A stretch of 64,000 nt of DNA from assembly GCF_003344925.1 (NCBI RefSeq), contig NZ_CP031188.1, positions 1,796,501 through 1,860,500 of the forward strand, read 5' to 3'. Source of the DNA: Flavobacterium arcticum (lineage in GTDB: Bacteria; Bacteroidota; Bacteroidia; Flavobacteriales; Flavobacteriaceae). Both the position numbers and the translations under genes were made by a program. The notes under the pieces were generated by a model that worked only from the letters and a program-made list of their open reading frames with translations, made no database searches and was not told where the DNA came from. Positions 1 to 7,328 of this stretch are shown piece by piece. The first letter of the stretch is position 1. Each line of letters starts with the position of its first letter.

Positions 1-577
1 CTCTTTTAATATAGTTTCTCATTTGTTTAATATCGGTAGTCAATGCCCAGTTAAAGGTTAGTAAACCATATAAAAATATAGAGTAGTAGTGCTGAAACTT
101 GTGGAGTTTCATCCATTTAGCATGTTGCGTAAAACGAATCACTCTACCAGCATCTAAATCTTCGTCATGTCCATGAATGTTAGTATAGGTGTGGTGTAAT
201 ACATTGTGTTGTACTTGCCAGTTGTAAACATTACCTGCCAATAGGTAAATACTACCACCCATAATTTCGTTTAGCCACGATTTAGAAGAATAAGAGCCAT
301 GGTTAGCATCGTGCATTACATTCATACCTATACCAGCCATACCTATACCCATAAGAATGGTGAGCAATAATTGCCCCCAAACAGGTATGCTAAGGGTTAG
401 CAATATAAAGTAAGGCGCTAGTAACGCAGCAAACATTATTATGGTTTTAAGGTGTAGTTTCCAGTTTCCAGTTTTTTTAAGGTTATTTTCCTTAAAGTAT
501 TCGTTTACACGCTTGTTAAGTGTCCTGAAAAATTTTATGGAGTCTCTTTTAGAGAATACGGGAGGGGTTATGTTCAT
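1..577 (-). CDS. Fatty acid desaturase (3' part beyond window)
   Basis: The N-terminal 192 residues of a membrane di-iron desaturase are present; the reading frame stays open to the left window edge. Two hydrophobic segments (about 48-66 and 68-86) precede the first histidine box HDANH (His89, His93). A second box HNVLHH follows at 124-129, the HxxxHH form of acyl-lipid/acyl-CoA desaturases. The family inserts double bonds into membrane fatty acyl chains using O2. The third histidine box would lie outside the window. The ATG at 577 starts a sensible protein. It is divergent from rsmG with a 116-nt gap that must hold both promoters. Substrate and double-bond position cannot be told from sequence. 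Confidence 0.88.
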   Translation of the reverse strand, partial: MNITPPVFSKRDSIKFFRTLNKRVNEYFKENNLKKTGNWKLHLKTIIMFAALLAPYFILLTLSIPVWGQLLLTILMGIGMAGIGMNVMHDANHGSYSSKSWLNEIMGGSIYLLAGNVYNWQVQHNVLHHTYTNIHGHDEDLDAGRVIRFTQHAKWMKLHKFQHYYSIFLYGLLTFNWALTTDIKQMRNYIKR

Positions 578-669
578 AATCTAATGTAAAAAATTCTATA
601 GTTTTCAAAGGTAGTTATTAATGCGTATTTAAGCATGTAAATTGATCGAATTTTGTTATGTGAAATGCT

Positions 670-677
670 TACTTTTG
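670..677 (+). promoter_or_regulatory. rsmG promoter -7 element
   Basis: TACTTTTG fits the Bacteroidota -7 consensus TAnnTTTG and lies 16 nt before the rsmG ATG. TTG/TTTG motifs occur upstream (642-644, 652-655), but neither is at the ideal spacing. Confidence 0.5.
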
Positions 678-693
678 TTAAAAATTAAAAATA

Positions 694-1323
694 ATGCAGG
701 AGATAATCAGGCAATTCCCAAACCTTACCGAAACTCAGTTAGAACAATTTGCACAACTCGAAGCACTATACACGGACTGGAACGCAAAAATAAACGTAAT
801 ATCGCGCAAGGATATTGATGCTTTATATACAAAACACGTACTACACTCGCTAGGTATAGCAAAAGTAATGCCGTTTAAACCAGGGGCAACTGTTCTAGAT
901 GTGGGTACTGGAGGTGGTTTTCCTGGTATACCGCTGGCAATACTATATCCTGAAACTGATTTTTACTTGATAGATGTTATCGCTAAGAAAATTAAGGTAG
1001 TACAAGAAGTTGCCGCTGCACTTGGTCTTACCAATGTAGAAGCGGAACAAAAACGCGCTGAAAATGTTATAGGAGAATTTGATTTTATTGTGAGTCGTGC
1101 TGTAACGAATATGCCCGATTTTGTAAAATGGGTTAGAGGTAAGGTGAAAAAAGAGCAAAATCATGATTTGCCAAACGGTGTACTATACCTGAAAGGGGGC
1201 GACCTTACAGAGGAGTTACAAGTATTCCAGAAAGTAACGTTATACAATTTATCAGATTATTTTACTGATGAGTTTTTTGAAACCAAAAAAGTAGTGCACT
1301 TAGCTATGAAATATAAGGTGTGA
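694..1323 (+). CDS. rsmG: 16S rRNA (guanine527-N7)-methyltransferase RsmG
   Basis: A 209-residue class I SAM methyltransferase of normal RsmG/GidB length. The SAM-binding glycine motif VLDVGTGGGFPGIPLAI sits at about 68-84. The family-typical segment ISRKDIDALYTKHVLHS precedes it, and a SRAV stretch follows the acceptor region. It methylates G527 of 16S rRNA in the decoding region; in other species loss gives low-level streptomycin resistance. It is monocistronic, with a promoter element 16 nt upstream. The last ~20 codons (1261-1321) recur nearly identically at 2480-2540 and in diverged form at 3540-3580, so this gene end marks the left border of a small accessory region. Confidence 0.95.
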   Translation: MQEIIRQFPNLTETQLEQFAQLEALYTDWNAKINVISRKDIDALYTKHVLHSLGIAKVMPFKPGATVLDVGTGGGFPGIPLAILYPETDFYLIDVIAKKIKVVQEVAAALGLTNVEAEQKRAENVIGEFDFIVSRAVTNMPDFVKWVRGKVKKEQNHDLPNGVLYLKGGDLTEELQVFQKVTLYNLSDYFTDEFFETKKVVHLAMKYKV

Positions 1324-1373
1324 GTTAGTAGTTTTGCCAACTTGTTAAAAAGCAACTGTTTTATCAAGTCACT

Positions 1374-1416
1374 ATTTAGATGATAGAGTCGCTTATAGCG
1401 ACTCTATCATCTAAAT
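1374..1416. terminator. 20-bp perfect inverted repeat, 3-nt loop
   Basis: The two arms, 1374-1393 and 1397-1416, are perfectly complementary over 20 bp around a TAT loop. The repeat ends exactly at the stop codon of the minus-strand lipoprotein gene and 50 nt after rsmG, so a bidirectional terminator is the simplest reading. Neither side carries a real T-tract, which is atypical for an intrinsic terminator. A structural or recombination role at the island border is an alternative. Confidence 0.5.
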
Positions 1417-1992
1417 TTAAAGACTTTTATTAATTAAGCCATAATTGCGCCCCAGCATTACTAACTCTTGATTTTTTTCTGCTTTCTCTTCGGGATTTTT
1501 CCAAATGATTGAATTTATAGCGGTTTTATTTATACTGAAAAACTTTTCAAATATTAGGTCTTTTTCATTTGTATCAATACTTTCCGTAGACAATAACAGG
1601 TTAACAAATTTTTCTAAATGCGGTAGATTATGGTCTAATGTCAATTGCTCGTGTATAAAGAATGTTTTTTGTTGTTCCGTACCTTCACTAATTAGTGGTT
1701 TGTAAATTAAAATCATCCACATATTTTTTAGATTGGTATCATAATCACTACCTTTTGATAAATTTACATCTTGCTTGTATAGTGTTATCAAATCGCTGAG
1801 TGTTTCGACTTCTTGTTGACCTGATAGAACCTTTTTTATAAACATTCCTTCAGGTACGGAACCCTTTTCTGCATTTTCAGCTCGTAATGATATTTGGTTT
1901 AAATCAGTATCATTCGAATTTGTTGCTTTATCTTCACTGCAGCTAATTAGTGTTGCTGCAAATATTACTATGTATAAATACTTATATTTCAT
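1417..1992 (-). CDS. Putative lipoprotein, function unknown
   Basis: A 191-residue protein with a lipoprotein signal peptide: a charged start, a hydrophobic stretch and a lipobox LISC with the lipidated Cys at position 18. An acidic Ser/Glu/Asp linker follows, as is usual for exported flavobacterial lipoproteins. The mature part is mostly helical-looking and hydrophilic, with no catalytic motif I recognise. It lies 18 nt downstream of the small Cys-rich secreted protein gene on the same strand, so the two probably form one transcript. Both sit between rsmG and a duplicated rsmG 3' end, which suggests acquired cargo. No function is assigned. Confidence 0.7.
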   Translation of the reverse strand: MKYKYLYIVIFAATLISCSEDKATNSNDTDLNQISLRAENAEKGSVPEGMFIKKVLSGQQEVETLSDLITLYKQDVNLSKGSDYDTNLKNMWMILIYKPLISEGTEQQKTFFIHEQLTLDHNLPHLEKFVNLLLSTESIDTNEKDLIFEKFFSINKTAINSIIWKNPEEKAEKNQELVMLGRNYGLINKSL

Positions 1993-2010
1993 ACTTTAAA
2001 TGTTTTGTGC

Positions 2011-2307
2011 TTAAGCTGCATTATCAGGGCAGCAGTCGTTTTGTGCTTCATTTGGGTCTTCATATACGGTTGTACTTGTAATAGTGTATGTACCGTTACC
2101 ATTGTCTCTCCAAGTCATAGATATAGCAGGTTGTGCAAGTGAGGTAAGAACAAGTCCTGGTTCACAACACTTTGATTCTAATTGACCTGAGCCTAAGACA
2201 CTATATTCAATAGTTAGTCCGTCCTTTTTTTCACCACAGCCACATCTTTCTGCATGAGCTATGTTCCAAAAGCTAAATATAAATAAGAGTAAATACAATT
2301 TTCTCAT
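2011..2307 (-). CDS. Small Cys-rich secreted protein, unknown
   Basis: A 98-residue protein with a clear Sec signal peptide (residues 1-19, ending AHA). The mature protein of about 79 residues is rich in cysteine: CGC directly after cleavage, a CC pair mid-protein and another CC near the C-terminus. The middle reads as a short beta-rich domain (MTWRDNGNGTYTITSTTVY). Disulfides or metal binding are plausible in the periplasm or outside the cell. It is the first gene of a two-gene minus-strand unit with the downstream lipoprotein (18-nt gap). I do not recognise a family; a small exported effector, a structural peptide or a bacteriocin-like peptide cannot be separated from sequence alone. Confidence 0.6.
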   Translation of the reverse strand: MRKLYLLLFIFSFWNIAHAERCGCGEKKDGLTIEYSVLGSGQLESKCCEPGLVLTSLAQPAISMTWRDNGNGTYTITSTTVYEDPNEAQNDCCPDNAA

Positions 2308-2443
2308 AATGAATAATTTTTTAGTTAATAATCAGCAACTTACGTAAATTGCTAGATAATAAATGTTAATAATAAGTTAATTATTTTTTTAATAAAAATA
2401 ATTATTTGATACAACCAAATAGAGAGTAAAGAAAATTGAAGAT

Positions 2444-2542
2444 TATTAAAGGCGACTGCTTGCAATACTTCAGACTATATTTACTGATGAGTTTTTTGAA
2501 ACCAAAAAAGTAGTGCACTTAGCTATGAAGTATAAGGTGTAG
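2444..2542 (+). pseudogene. Duplicated 3' end of rsmG (copy 2)
   Basis: Positions 2480-2540 match the end of rsmG (1261-1321) at 60 of 61 bases. Read in frame, they encode the same C-terminal residues (FTDEFFETKKVVHLAMKYKV) followed by TAG instead of TGA. Just upstream (2444-2479), weaker similarity to the preceding rsmG codons (KGGD...LQVF) is visible but broken by small deletions. This is therefore the decayed end of a longer rsmG fragment, not a gene. It makes a direct repeat that brackets the lipoprotein/Cys-rich cassette. Confidence 0.8.
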
Positions 2543-2641
2543 TTTTTTTATTTAGGTGGTTAATAATCCTAAATTTTACGGCAATATAACTTCGATTAAC
2601 TATTGTTTGGTTTTTTATCTAAAAGTTTACATGTCATATAG

Positions 2642-2671
2642 TTGCTTATAATTAGTATTTATTTAGTTTTG
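2642..2671 (+). promoter_or_regulatory. Promoter of the 2712 exported-protein gene
   Basis: TTG at 2642-2644 and TAGTTTTG at 2664-2671 are separated by 19 nt, close to the Bacteroidota -33/-7 arrangement (TTG...TAnnTTTG). The ATG follows 40 nt later. Confidence 0.55.
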
Positions 2672-2711
2672 GCAAGTGTTAAAAAAATAACAAAACAAAA
2701 AAACAAAAATT

Positions 2712-3452
2712 ATGAAAGGAATAAAACAATTTACTCTTTTATTGGTAATGTCTTTTATTTGTGCGAATGTACAAGCACAAGTAGAGAAAGCAGCAGTAGT
2801 AACTTTTTACACCAATAAAGTAGTTGGGTTTTCTGAAATTTCTGGAGTGGGTACAGGCGCTATATTAGAAAAGGTTTTAAATCTTAGTGAAGATCCTGAT
2901 TTTAATTTAGAACCATTGCTAAACAAGTTTCACGATCAGTTTTTTACTAAGTACGCAAAAGATTTTCAGTATGATTTTCTACCAGAAGATGAGGTGACAA
3001 ATGATCCGGAGTACGTGAATTTTGTACCTAGTATGTTAGGTGTAGAAACAAAAGAAAACGATAGACTTTTAACTTATGGCGACTATAAAGCTATTTATGA
3101 AGGTGCGCTTGGTAAAGCAAATGAAGAGGGAATGGCTGAAATATTTAAAGATAAAGTAGACAGAATAATATATGTAAGCTTTAGCTTCGATCTTTTACCT
3201 ACTACAGTTGGTCCATTACTTAAAATAAGAGCTAGAATGCGTATAGCTGTATATGATAAAGAAGGGGAAAAAATATTTGTAATAAGAGAAGGGGCAAATT
3301 CTAAACAAAAAGTACTAAGTGTTGGAGGTATTCCCATATTGAACTCGAGTGAAATATTGCCTATGTGTGAGAGTGCCCTTGAGGAGCTAATGAAGGATAT
3401 GGACAAGAAATTAGAAAGGAAAATTCTTAAAAACTTAAAGAAGAAAAGTTAA
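2712..3452 (+). CDS. Exported protein of unknown function
   Basis: A 246-residue protein with a Sec signal peptide (MKGIKQFTLLLVMSF... ending about residue 22 at VQAQ). The mature part has no lipobox. It contains an alternating beta/helix pattern, a run of predicted strands (IIYVSFSFDL, LKIRARMRIAVYDK) and a lysine-rich C-terminal helix. No catalytic motif or known domain is recognisable to me. It has its own promoter (TTG-N19-TAGTTTTG) and a strong terminator hairpin 38 nt after the stop. It is a monocistronic cassette lying between the second and third copies of the rsmG 3' end, so it is probably accessory. Confidence 0.7.
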   Translation: MKGIKQFTLLLVMSFICANVQAQVEKAAVVTFYTNKVVGFSEISGVGTGAILEKVLNLSEDPDFNLEPLLNKFHDQFFTKYAKDFQYDFLPEDEVTNDPEYVNFVPSMLGVETKENDRLLTYGDYKAIYEGALGKANEEGMAEIFKDKVDRIIYVSFSFDLLPTTVGPLLKIRARMRIAVYDKEGEKIFVIREGANSKQKVLSVGGIPILNSSEILPMCESALEELMKDMDKKLERKILKNLKKKS

Positions 3453-3490
3453 TTTCTCTAAATAGATTTTTAGATTATATTTAAATATAA

Positions 3491-3523
3491 AAAGCTCTTA
3501 CTTATACAGGTAAGAGCTTTCTG
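3491..3523 (+). terminator. Terminator of the 2712 exported-protein gene
   Basis: An 11-bp stem (3491-3501 with 3510-3520, AAAGCTCTTAC/GTAAGAGCTTT) has an 8-nt loop and a short T-rich tail. Confidence 0.7.
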
Positions 3524-3530
3524 TTTAAAT

Positions 3531-3608
3531 AGATTTGAATTTGACGATGAATTTTTTGAAATAATGAAAGTGGTACACCTTTTCGATGAAAATAGGATTA
3601 CACTATAA
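3531..3608 (+). pseudogene. Diverged third copy of the rsmG 3' end
   Basis: Reading from 3531 to the TAA at 3606, the frame encodes RFEFDDEFFEIMKVVHLFDE and a few more residues. It aligns to the rsmG C-terminus around DEFFE..K.VVHL (positions 3546-3581). Nucleotide identity is clearly lower than that of copy 2, and the last residues differ. There is no start codon or upstream coding context. It looks like an older remnant of the same event that produced copy 2. Confidence 0.6.
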
Positions 3609-3657
3609 AGCAATCTGTAAGTCTATTTAGATTGATTTGTGCTTGATATAGTGAAAT

Positions 3658-3693
3658 AAAAAATCCCCAAATAATCAATTTGGGGATTTTTTT
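3658..3693. terminator. Bidirectional terminator
   Basis: The hairpin AAAATCCCCAAAT / ATTTGGGGATTTT has a 5-nt loop and is followed by a run of eight T on the plus strand; the minus strand also has T-rich flanks. It can end pruA transcription (minus) and any read-through from the left. Confidence 0.7.
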
Positions 3694-3704
3694 TAGAGTT
3701 GTTA

Positions 3705-3729
3705 GATTGCTTCGTTATCTCGCAATGAC
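3705..3729 (-). repeat. Dispersed REP-like repeat, copy 1
   Basis: The minus strand reads GTCATTGCGAG, four bases, then CGAAGCAATC. The same two half-sites occur on the plus strand at 60142-60171 with a 9-bp spacer. It lies just after the pruA stop, outside any gene. Confidence 0.65.
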
Positions 3730-3739
3730 TAATATGGTA

Positions 3740-5374
3740 TTATTCTCCTAAGAAAGGATATCTGTAATCTGTAGGGGTTACAAGAGTTTCTTTTATAGTT
3801 CTTGGCGATACCCAACGCAATAGGTTAAGTATAGAACCAGCTTTATCATTAGTACCTGATGCTCTAGCGCCACCAAATGGCTGCTGACCTACTACTGCAC
3901 CTGTCGGCTTATCGTTAATATAGAAGTTACCAGCACAGTTCTCTAGTGCTTTAGTAGCTTGTTCTATAGCATAACGGTCTTGGCTAAATACAGCACCTGT
4001 TAATGCATAAGGAGAGGTTTCATCAACTAATTTTAATGTCTCTTCCCATTTAGCATCTTCATATACATATATAGTAAGTACAGGGCCAAAAAGCTCTGTG
4101 TACATTGTTTCATACTGTGGGTTTGTAGTTACAATAACTGTAGGAGCTATAAAATATCCTTCAGATTTGTCATAAGTACCACCTACTATAATTTCTGCAT
4201 CGTTAGCTGCTTTTGCAGCGTCAATATATTTCGCTAATTTATCAAAAGAAGCTTCGTGTATTACAGATGTAATAAAGTTCGAAGGGTCTTCTGGAGAGCC
4301 CATTTTCATCGACTTAACATCGTTTACTAAATGCTCTTTTACTGCACCCCAAATTGATTGAGGAATGTAAGCTCTTGATGCAGCAGAACATTTTTGTCCT
4401 TGAAACTCAAAAGCGCCTCTTGATAGTCCTGTGGCTACTTGCGCCGGGATAGATGAAGGGTGTGCAATTATAAAATCTTTACCACCTGTTTCGCCTACAA
4501 TTTTAGGGTATGTTTTGTAAATACCTTTACCCATATTAGCACCTATTTTTGCCCAAATACCATTAAATACAGTTGTAGAACCTGTGTAATGTACTCCAGC
4601 AAAATCTGGACTTGCCATAAGTGTATCTGTTATCATAACAGGGTCACCATGCACCATATTAATAACGCCATCTGGTACACCAGCAAGCTTAAATACTTCC
4701 ATAATTATGTTAGCACTATATACTTGTGCAGCACTTGGCTTCCATACTACTACATTACCCATAAGGGCAGGTGCAGCAGGTAAGTTACCAGCAATAGCGG
4801 TAAAGTTAAACGGTGTAATGGCATAGATAAAACCTTCTAATGGGCGGTGCTCTAGTCTATTCCAAATACCTTCAGATGATATCGGTTGTTCAGCATAAAT
4901 TTGCGTCATGAACTCTACATTAAAACGTAGGAAGTCTATAAACTCACACGCAGCATCAATTTCTGCTTGGTGTACTGTTTTAGCTTGCGCTATCATAGTA
5001 GACGCATTTATTTTTGCTCTATATGGTCCTGCCAAAAGATCTGCAGCTTTAAGAAATATAGCAGCTCTTTGTTCCCATGCCATGCTCGCCCATTTTTTAC
5101 GAGCTTCGAGTGCAGCATCAATAGCTTGCTCTACGTGTTTTTTTTCTGCTTCATGGTAAGTACCCACTACTTTTTTATGGTCAAAAGGAGGGTTCATTGT
5201 TTGTGTTTTCCCTGTACGTACCTCTTCGCTGCCTATATACATAGGTACATCTACAGTAGTAGCATACATTTCTTTAAAGGTGGCAAGTACTTGCTCTCTC
5301 TCTTTAGTTCCTGGTGCGTAAGATAATACAGGTTCGTTAAACGCATCTGGTACATTATAAATTCCTTTTGGCAT
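3740..5374 (-). CDS. pruA: L-glutamate gamma-semialdehyde dehydrogenase
   Basis: A 544-residue aldehyde dehydrogenase of the Δ1-pyrroline-5-carboxylate dehydrogenase type, full length for the stand-alone enzyme. It oxidises glutamate semialdehyde/P5C to glutamate with NAD+, the second step of proline catabolism. Catalytic Cys329 lies in FQGQKCSAASRAYI, and the general-base Glu295 in VGETGGKDF. The NAD-binding glycine motif YTGSTTVFN is at 263-271, and ITPFNF at 186-191 is typical. No proline dehydrogenase gene is next to it, so putA/pruB must be elsewhere. A TATATTTG promoter element is at 5426-5419, and a hairpin terminator plus a dispersed repeat follow the stop. Confidence 0.95.
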   Translation of the reverse strand: MPKGIYNVPDAFNEPVLSYAPGTKEREQVLATFKEMYATTVDVPMYIGSEEVRTGKTQTMNPPFDHKKVVGTYHEAEKKHVEQAIDAALEARKKWASMAWEQRAAIFLKAADLLAGPYRAKINASTMIAQAKTVHQAEIDAACEFIDFLRFNVEFMTQIYAEQPISSEGIWNRLEHRPLEGFIYAITPFNFTAIAGNLPAAPALMGNVVVWKPSAAQVYSANIIMEVFKLAGVPDGVINMVHGDPVMITDTLMASPDFAGVHYTGSTTVFNGIWAKIGANMGKGIYKTYPKIVGETGGKDFIIAHPSSIPAQVATGLSRGAFEFQGQKCSAASRAYIPQSIWGAVKEHLVNDVKSMKMGSPEDPSNFITSVIHEASFDKLAKYIDAAKAANDAEIIVGGTYDKSEGYFIAPTVIVTTNPQYETMYTELFGPVLTIYVYEDAKWEETLKLVDETSPYALTGAVFSQDRYAIEQATKALENCAGNFYINDKPTGAVVGQQPFGGARASGTNDKAGSILNLLRWVSPRTIKETLVTPTDYRYPFLGE

Positions 5375-5418
5375 AATAATATAGTGTTTTTATAAAGTAT
5401 TAAAAAATTAACGTATCG

Positions 5419-5426
5419 CAAATATA
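5419..5426 (-). promoter_or_regulatory. pruA promoter -7 element
   Basis: The minus strand reads TATATTTG, 44 nt before the pruA ATG. No well-spaced TTG was found at -33. Confidence 0.45.
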
Positions 5427-5490
5427 CAAGAAATTATTGTTCTTATAATTGCAAATACAGTAACGAAAAGGGTGTAATATAAAGATATTG

Positions 5491-5877
5491 TTAATTTAGT
5501 GCAAAAGGAGCACTAAGCCTAAAAGTAGGCACAATAACCTTAAAAGAACGGGTAGAAGTAAAGTTAACCATATTAAAATATCCTCTCATGGCTCCAAAGG
5601 GTGAGGCAAGAAGACAACCAGAGCTATAAATATGTTTTTCGCCTGGTTTTAATACTGGTTTTTTACCAATAACGCCCTCGCCATCTACAGTTTCGAGATC
5701 ATTAAGTGAGTCTAATATTTCCCAATGGCGCGTGTTAAGTTGTACAGAGTCTTTACTCTGGTTCTCTATAGTAATTTCGTAGCTGAAGGCAAACTGTATT
5801 CTGTAATTCTTGAAGTATGTCCCTTCAAAACTAGTGGAAACAGATATTTTAATGCCTCTTGTTATTTGTGATACCAT
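5491..5877 (-). CDS. apaG: ApaG family protein
   Basis: A 128-residue protein, the normal size for ApaG, an immunoglobulin/fibronectin-like beta-sandwich. Diagnostic stretches are FAFSYEITIENQS near residue 28, LNTRHWEI near 47, the GEGVIGKKPVLKPGE block, YSSGC near 85 and the MRGYFNMVN motif. ApaG has been linked genetically to Co2+/Mg2+ tolerance and diadenosine tetraphosphate metabolism, but its biochemical role is unsettled. It is a single-gene unit between pruA and the T9SS plug gene, all on the minus strand, with gaps of about 100 nt on both sides and its own TACCTTTG element. Confidence 0.93.
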   Translation of the reverse strand: MVSQITRGIKISVSTSFEGTYFKNYRIQFAFSYEITIENQSKDSVQLNTRHWEILDSLNDLETVDGEGVIGKKPVLKPGEKHIYSSGCLLASPFGAMRGYFNMVNFTSTRSFKVIVPTFRLSAPFALN

Positions 5878-5896
5878 AAAAAATGCTTTACCCTCT

Positions 5897-5904
5897 CAAA
5901 GGTA
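5897..5904 (-). promoter_or_regulatory. apaG promoter -7 element
   Basis: The minus strand reads TACCTTTG, 19 nt before the apaG ATG, matching TAnnTTTG. Confidence 0.5.
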
Positions 5905-5975
5905 CAAAATTAAATAGTGTAGTGTAATGTTTCAAATATTAAATTAACAGTAATGTTGTTTTAACTCTTTGAAAA

Positions 5976-7244
5976 TTAATTAATAATGTTTTCAGAATTT
6001 GCAGATCCTATACCGATAACTCTATCATAACGTTCGCTATTTCGTCTGTAGTATACAAGTATGGTATAATCATTCTCTGTTTGGTAAAAGTTACCATCTA
6101 TAGCATCTTCTTCATTTATAACGCCACGCTTATCGGCAGCTACATACATATAATTATTAAACCCTTGTTTCATCATAATGGCTTTCTTATACGTTGCAGT
6201 CTCCCTATCATATTCCATTCTATACTCCTCTGTTTTGGCATAATTGTTAAACATACCACACACATAAATATCTTGTTTCCCGAAATAAGCAGGAGCTTTT
6301 AGACTAAAGAACATCCATGCATAATCCGACTCAAGATTTACATTTTCTACATTTAGTCTGGTGTTGTTTATAAAAAAATTGCCATTTATGTCAGGGAAAT
6401 AAGTGTAAGGTTTGTTGGCTCTTGCCTCGTTGGTATATAATATATTGTTGTAAATTTCGCCTGCTGTTATTCGCAATACATTGTTTACAGCATTACGTAT
6501 ATCTTTGTTGTCAAAATATAGGTATTCATTACCTGCCCAAAACTGTGTTTCTTTGTCATACCTATATATAAGGTCGTTACCAATGGTGTATTGTGGTTTA
6601 ATGTTGTATACAGCATTATCTAAGCGCCCGTTTTGAAAAAGTGCCACTTTTACATTTTGCAATGGACTCTGGAAGGTTATTGCCTCTGTTTTTATAGAAA
6701 AATCAAGGTTGTGTTTTTCTTCTCTATGCTCCATGTTTCTTGTCCTTTTTACCTGCATAGGTACAGAAACTTGGTTTTCATAAATGATGATTTTTCGAGT
6801 AAATACAACCTCTCGGTCTTCATTTAGTATTTTCAGCATATAGTTTCCGCTGAGTAGTATTCGGGTAAATTTATTAGGTAAAGAAAGCGTATAGCGCGAA
6901 TAGATTTGTAGTGTATTAAAGGAGTTTTGATAATTTTGTATTCTTTGATTATCAAATCCTTCTATATAATCGTTAATAGAAAGCTGCGACGAAGGTGTCC
7001 AGTTGTAATTACAGTGTGTAAGCGAATAATAATAGTTTGCTTCATTACCAAAAAGATCATCAAAAGTAAGCTGGAAAGATTCTCCAAGCTTAAAAAATGG
7101 ATAAACATTTTCGTCGTTTTGCCTAAACGAAACCGTTTTTATATTATATGGTGGTGGTGTTTCTTGTTGTACTTGCGCATTAATTATAAAGGGCATTAAC
7201 AGCAACAGCACTATTTTAAATGACCGGAAAAAAGGATTAATCAT
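5976..7244 (-). CDS. Type IX secretion system plug protein (DUF5103)
   Basis: A 422-residue exported protein with a signal peptide (about 1-23, ending INAQ). It has the family-typical opening (PPYNIKTVSFRQ, YPFFKLGESFQLTFDDL, YYYSLTHCNYNW) and the late segments YVCGMFNNY and YDRVIG. In Flavobacterium johnsoniae the DUF5103 protein was found as the Plug that closes the periplasmic side of the SprA translocon between substrates. A matching role here is inferred from family identity. It is consistent with two T9SS cargo proteins and gldBC in the same window. The gene stands 84 nt from the methyltransferase gene upstream; co-transcription from map is possible. Confidence 0.88.
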   Translation of the reverse strand: MINPFFRSFKIVLLLLMPFIINAQVQQETPPPYNIKTVSFRQNDENVYPFFKLGESFQLTFDDLFGNEANYYYSLTHCNYNWTPSSQLSINDYIEGFDNQRIQNYQNSFNTLQIYSRYTLSLPNKFTRILLSGNYMLKILNEDREVVFTRKIIIYENQVSVPMQVKRTRNMEHREEKHNLDFSIKTEAITFQSPLQNVKVALFQNGRLDNAVYNIKPQYTIGNDLIYRYDKETQFWAGNEYLYFDNKDIRNAVNNVLRITAGEIYNNILYTNEARANKPYTYFPDINGNFFINNTRLNVENVNLESDYAWMFFSLKAPAYFGKQDIYVCGMFNNYAKTEEYRMEYDRETATYKKAIMMKQGFNNYMYVAADKRGVINEEDAIDGNFYQTENDYTILVYYRRNSERYDRVIGIGSANSENIIN

Positions 7245-7328
7245 TACAGCAACGTTTTATTTTCGTGAACGTAAATATACTAAATATATTATACTAGCCA
7301 CTTAACAAGAATACTTTGCATAGTAATA

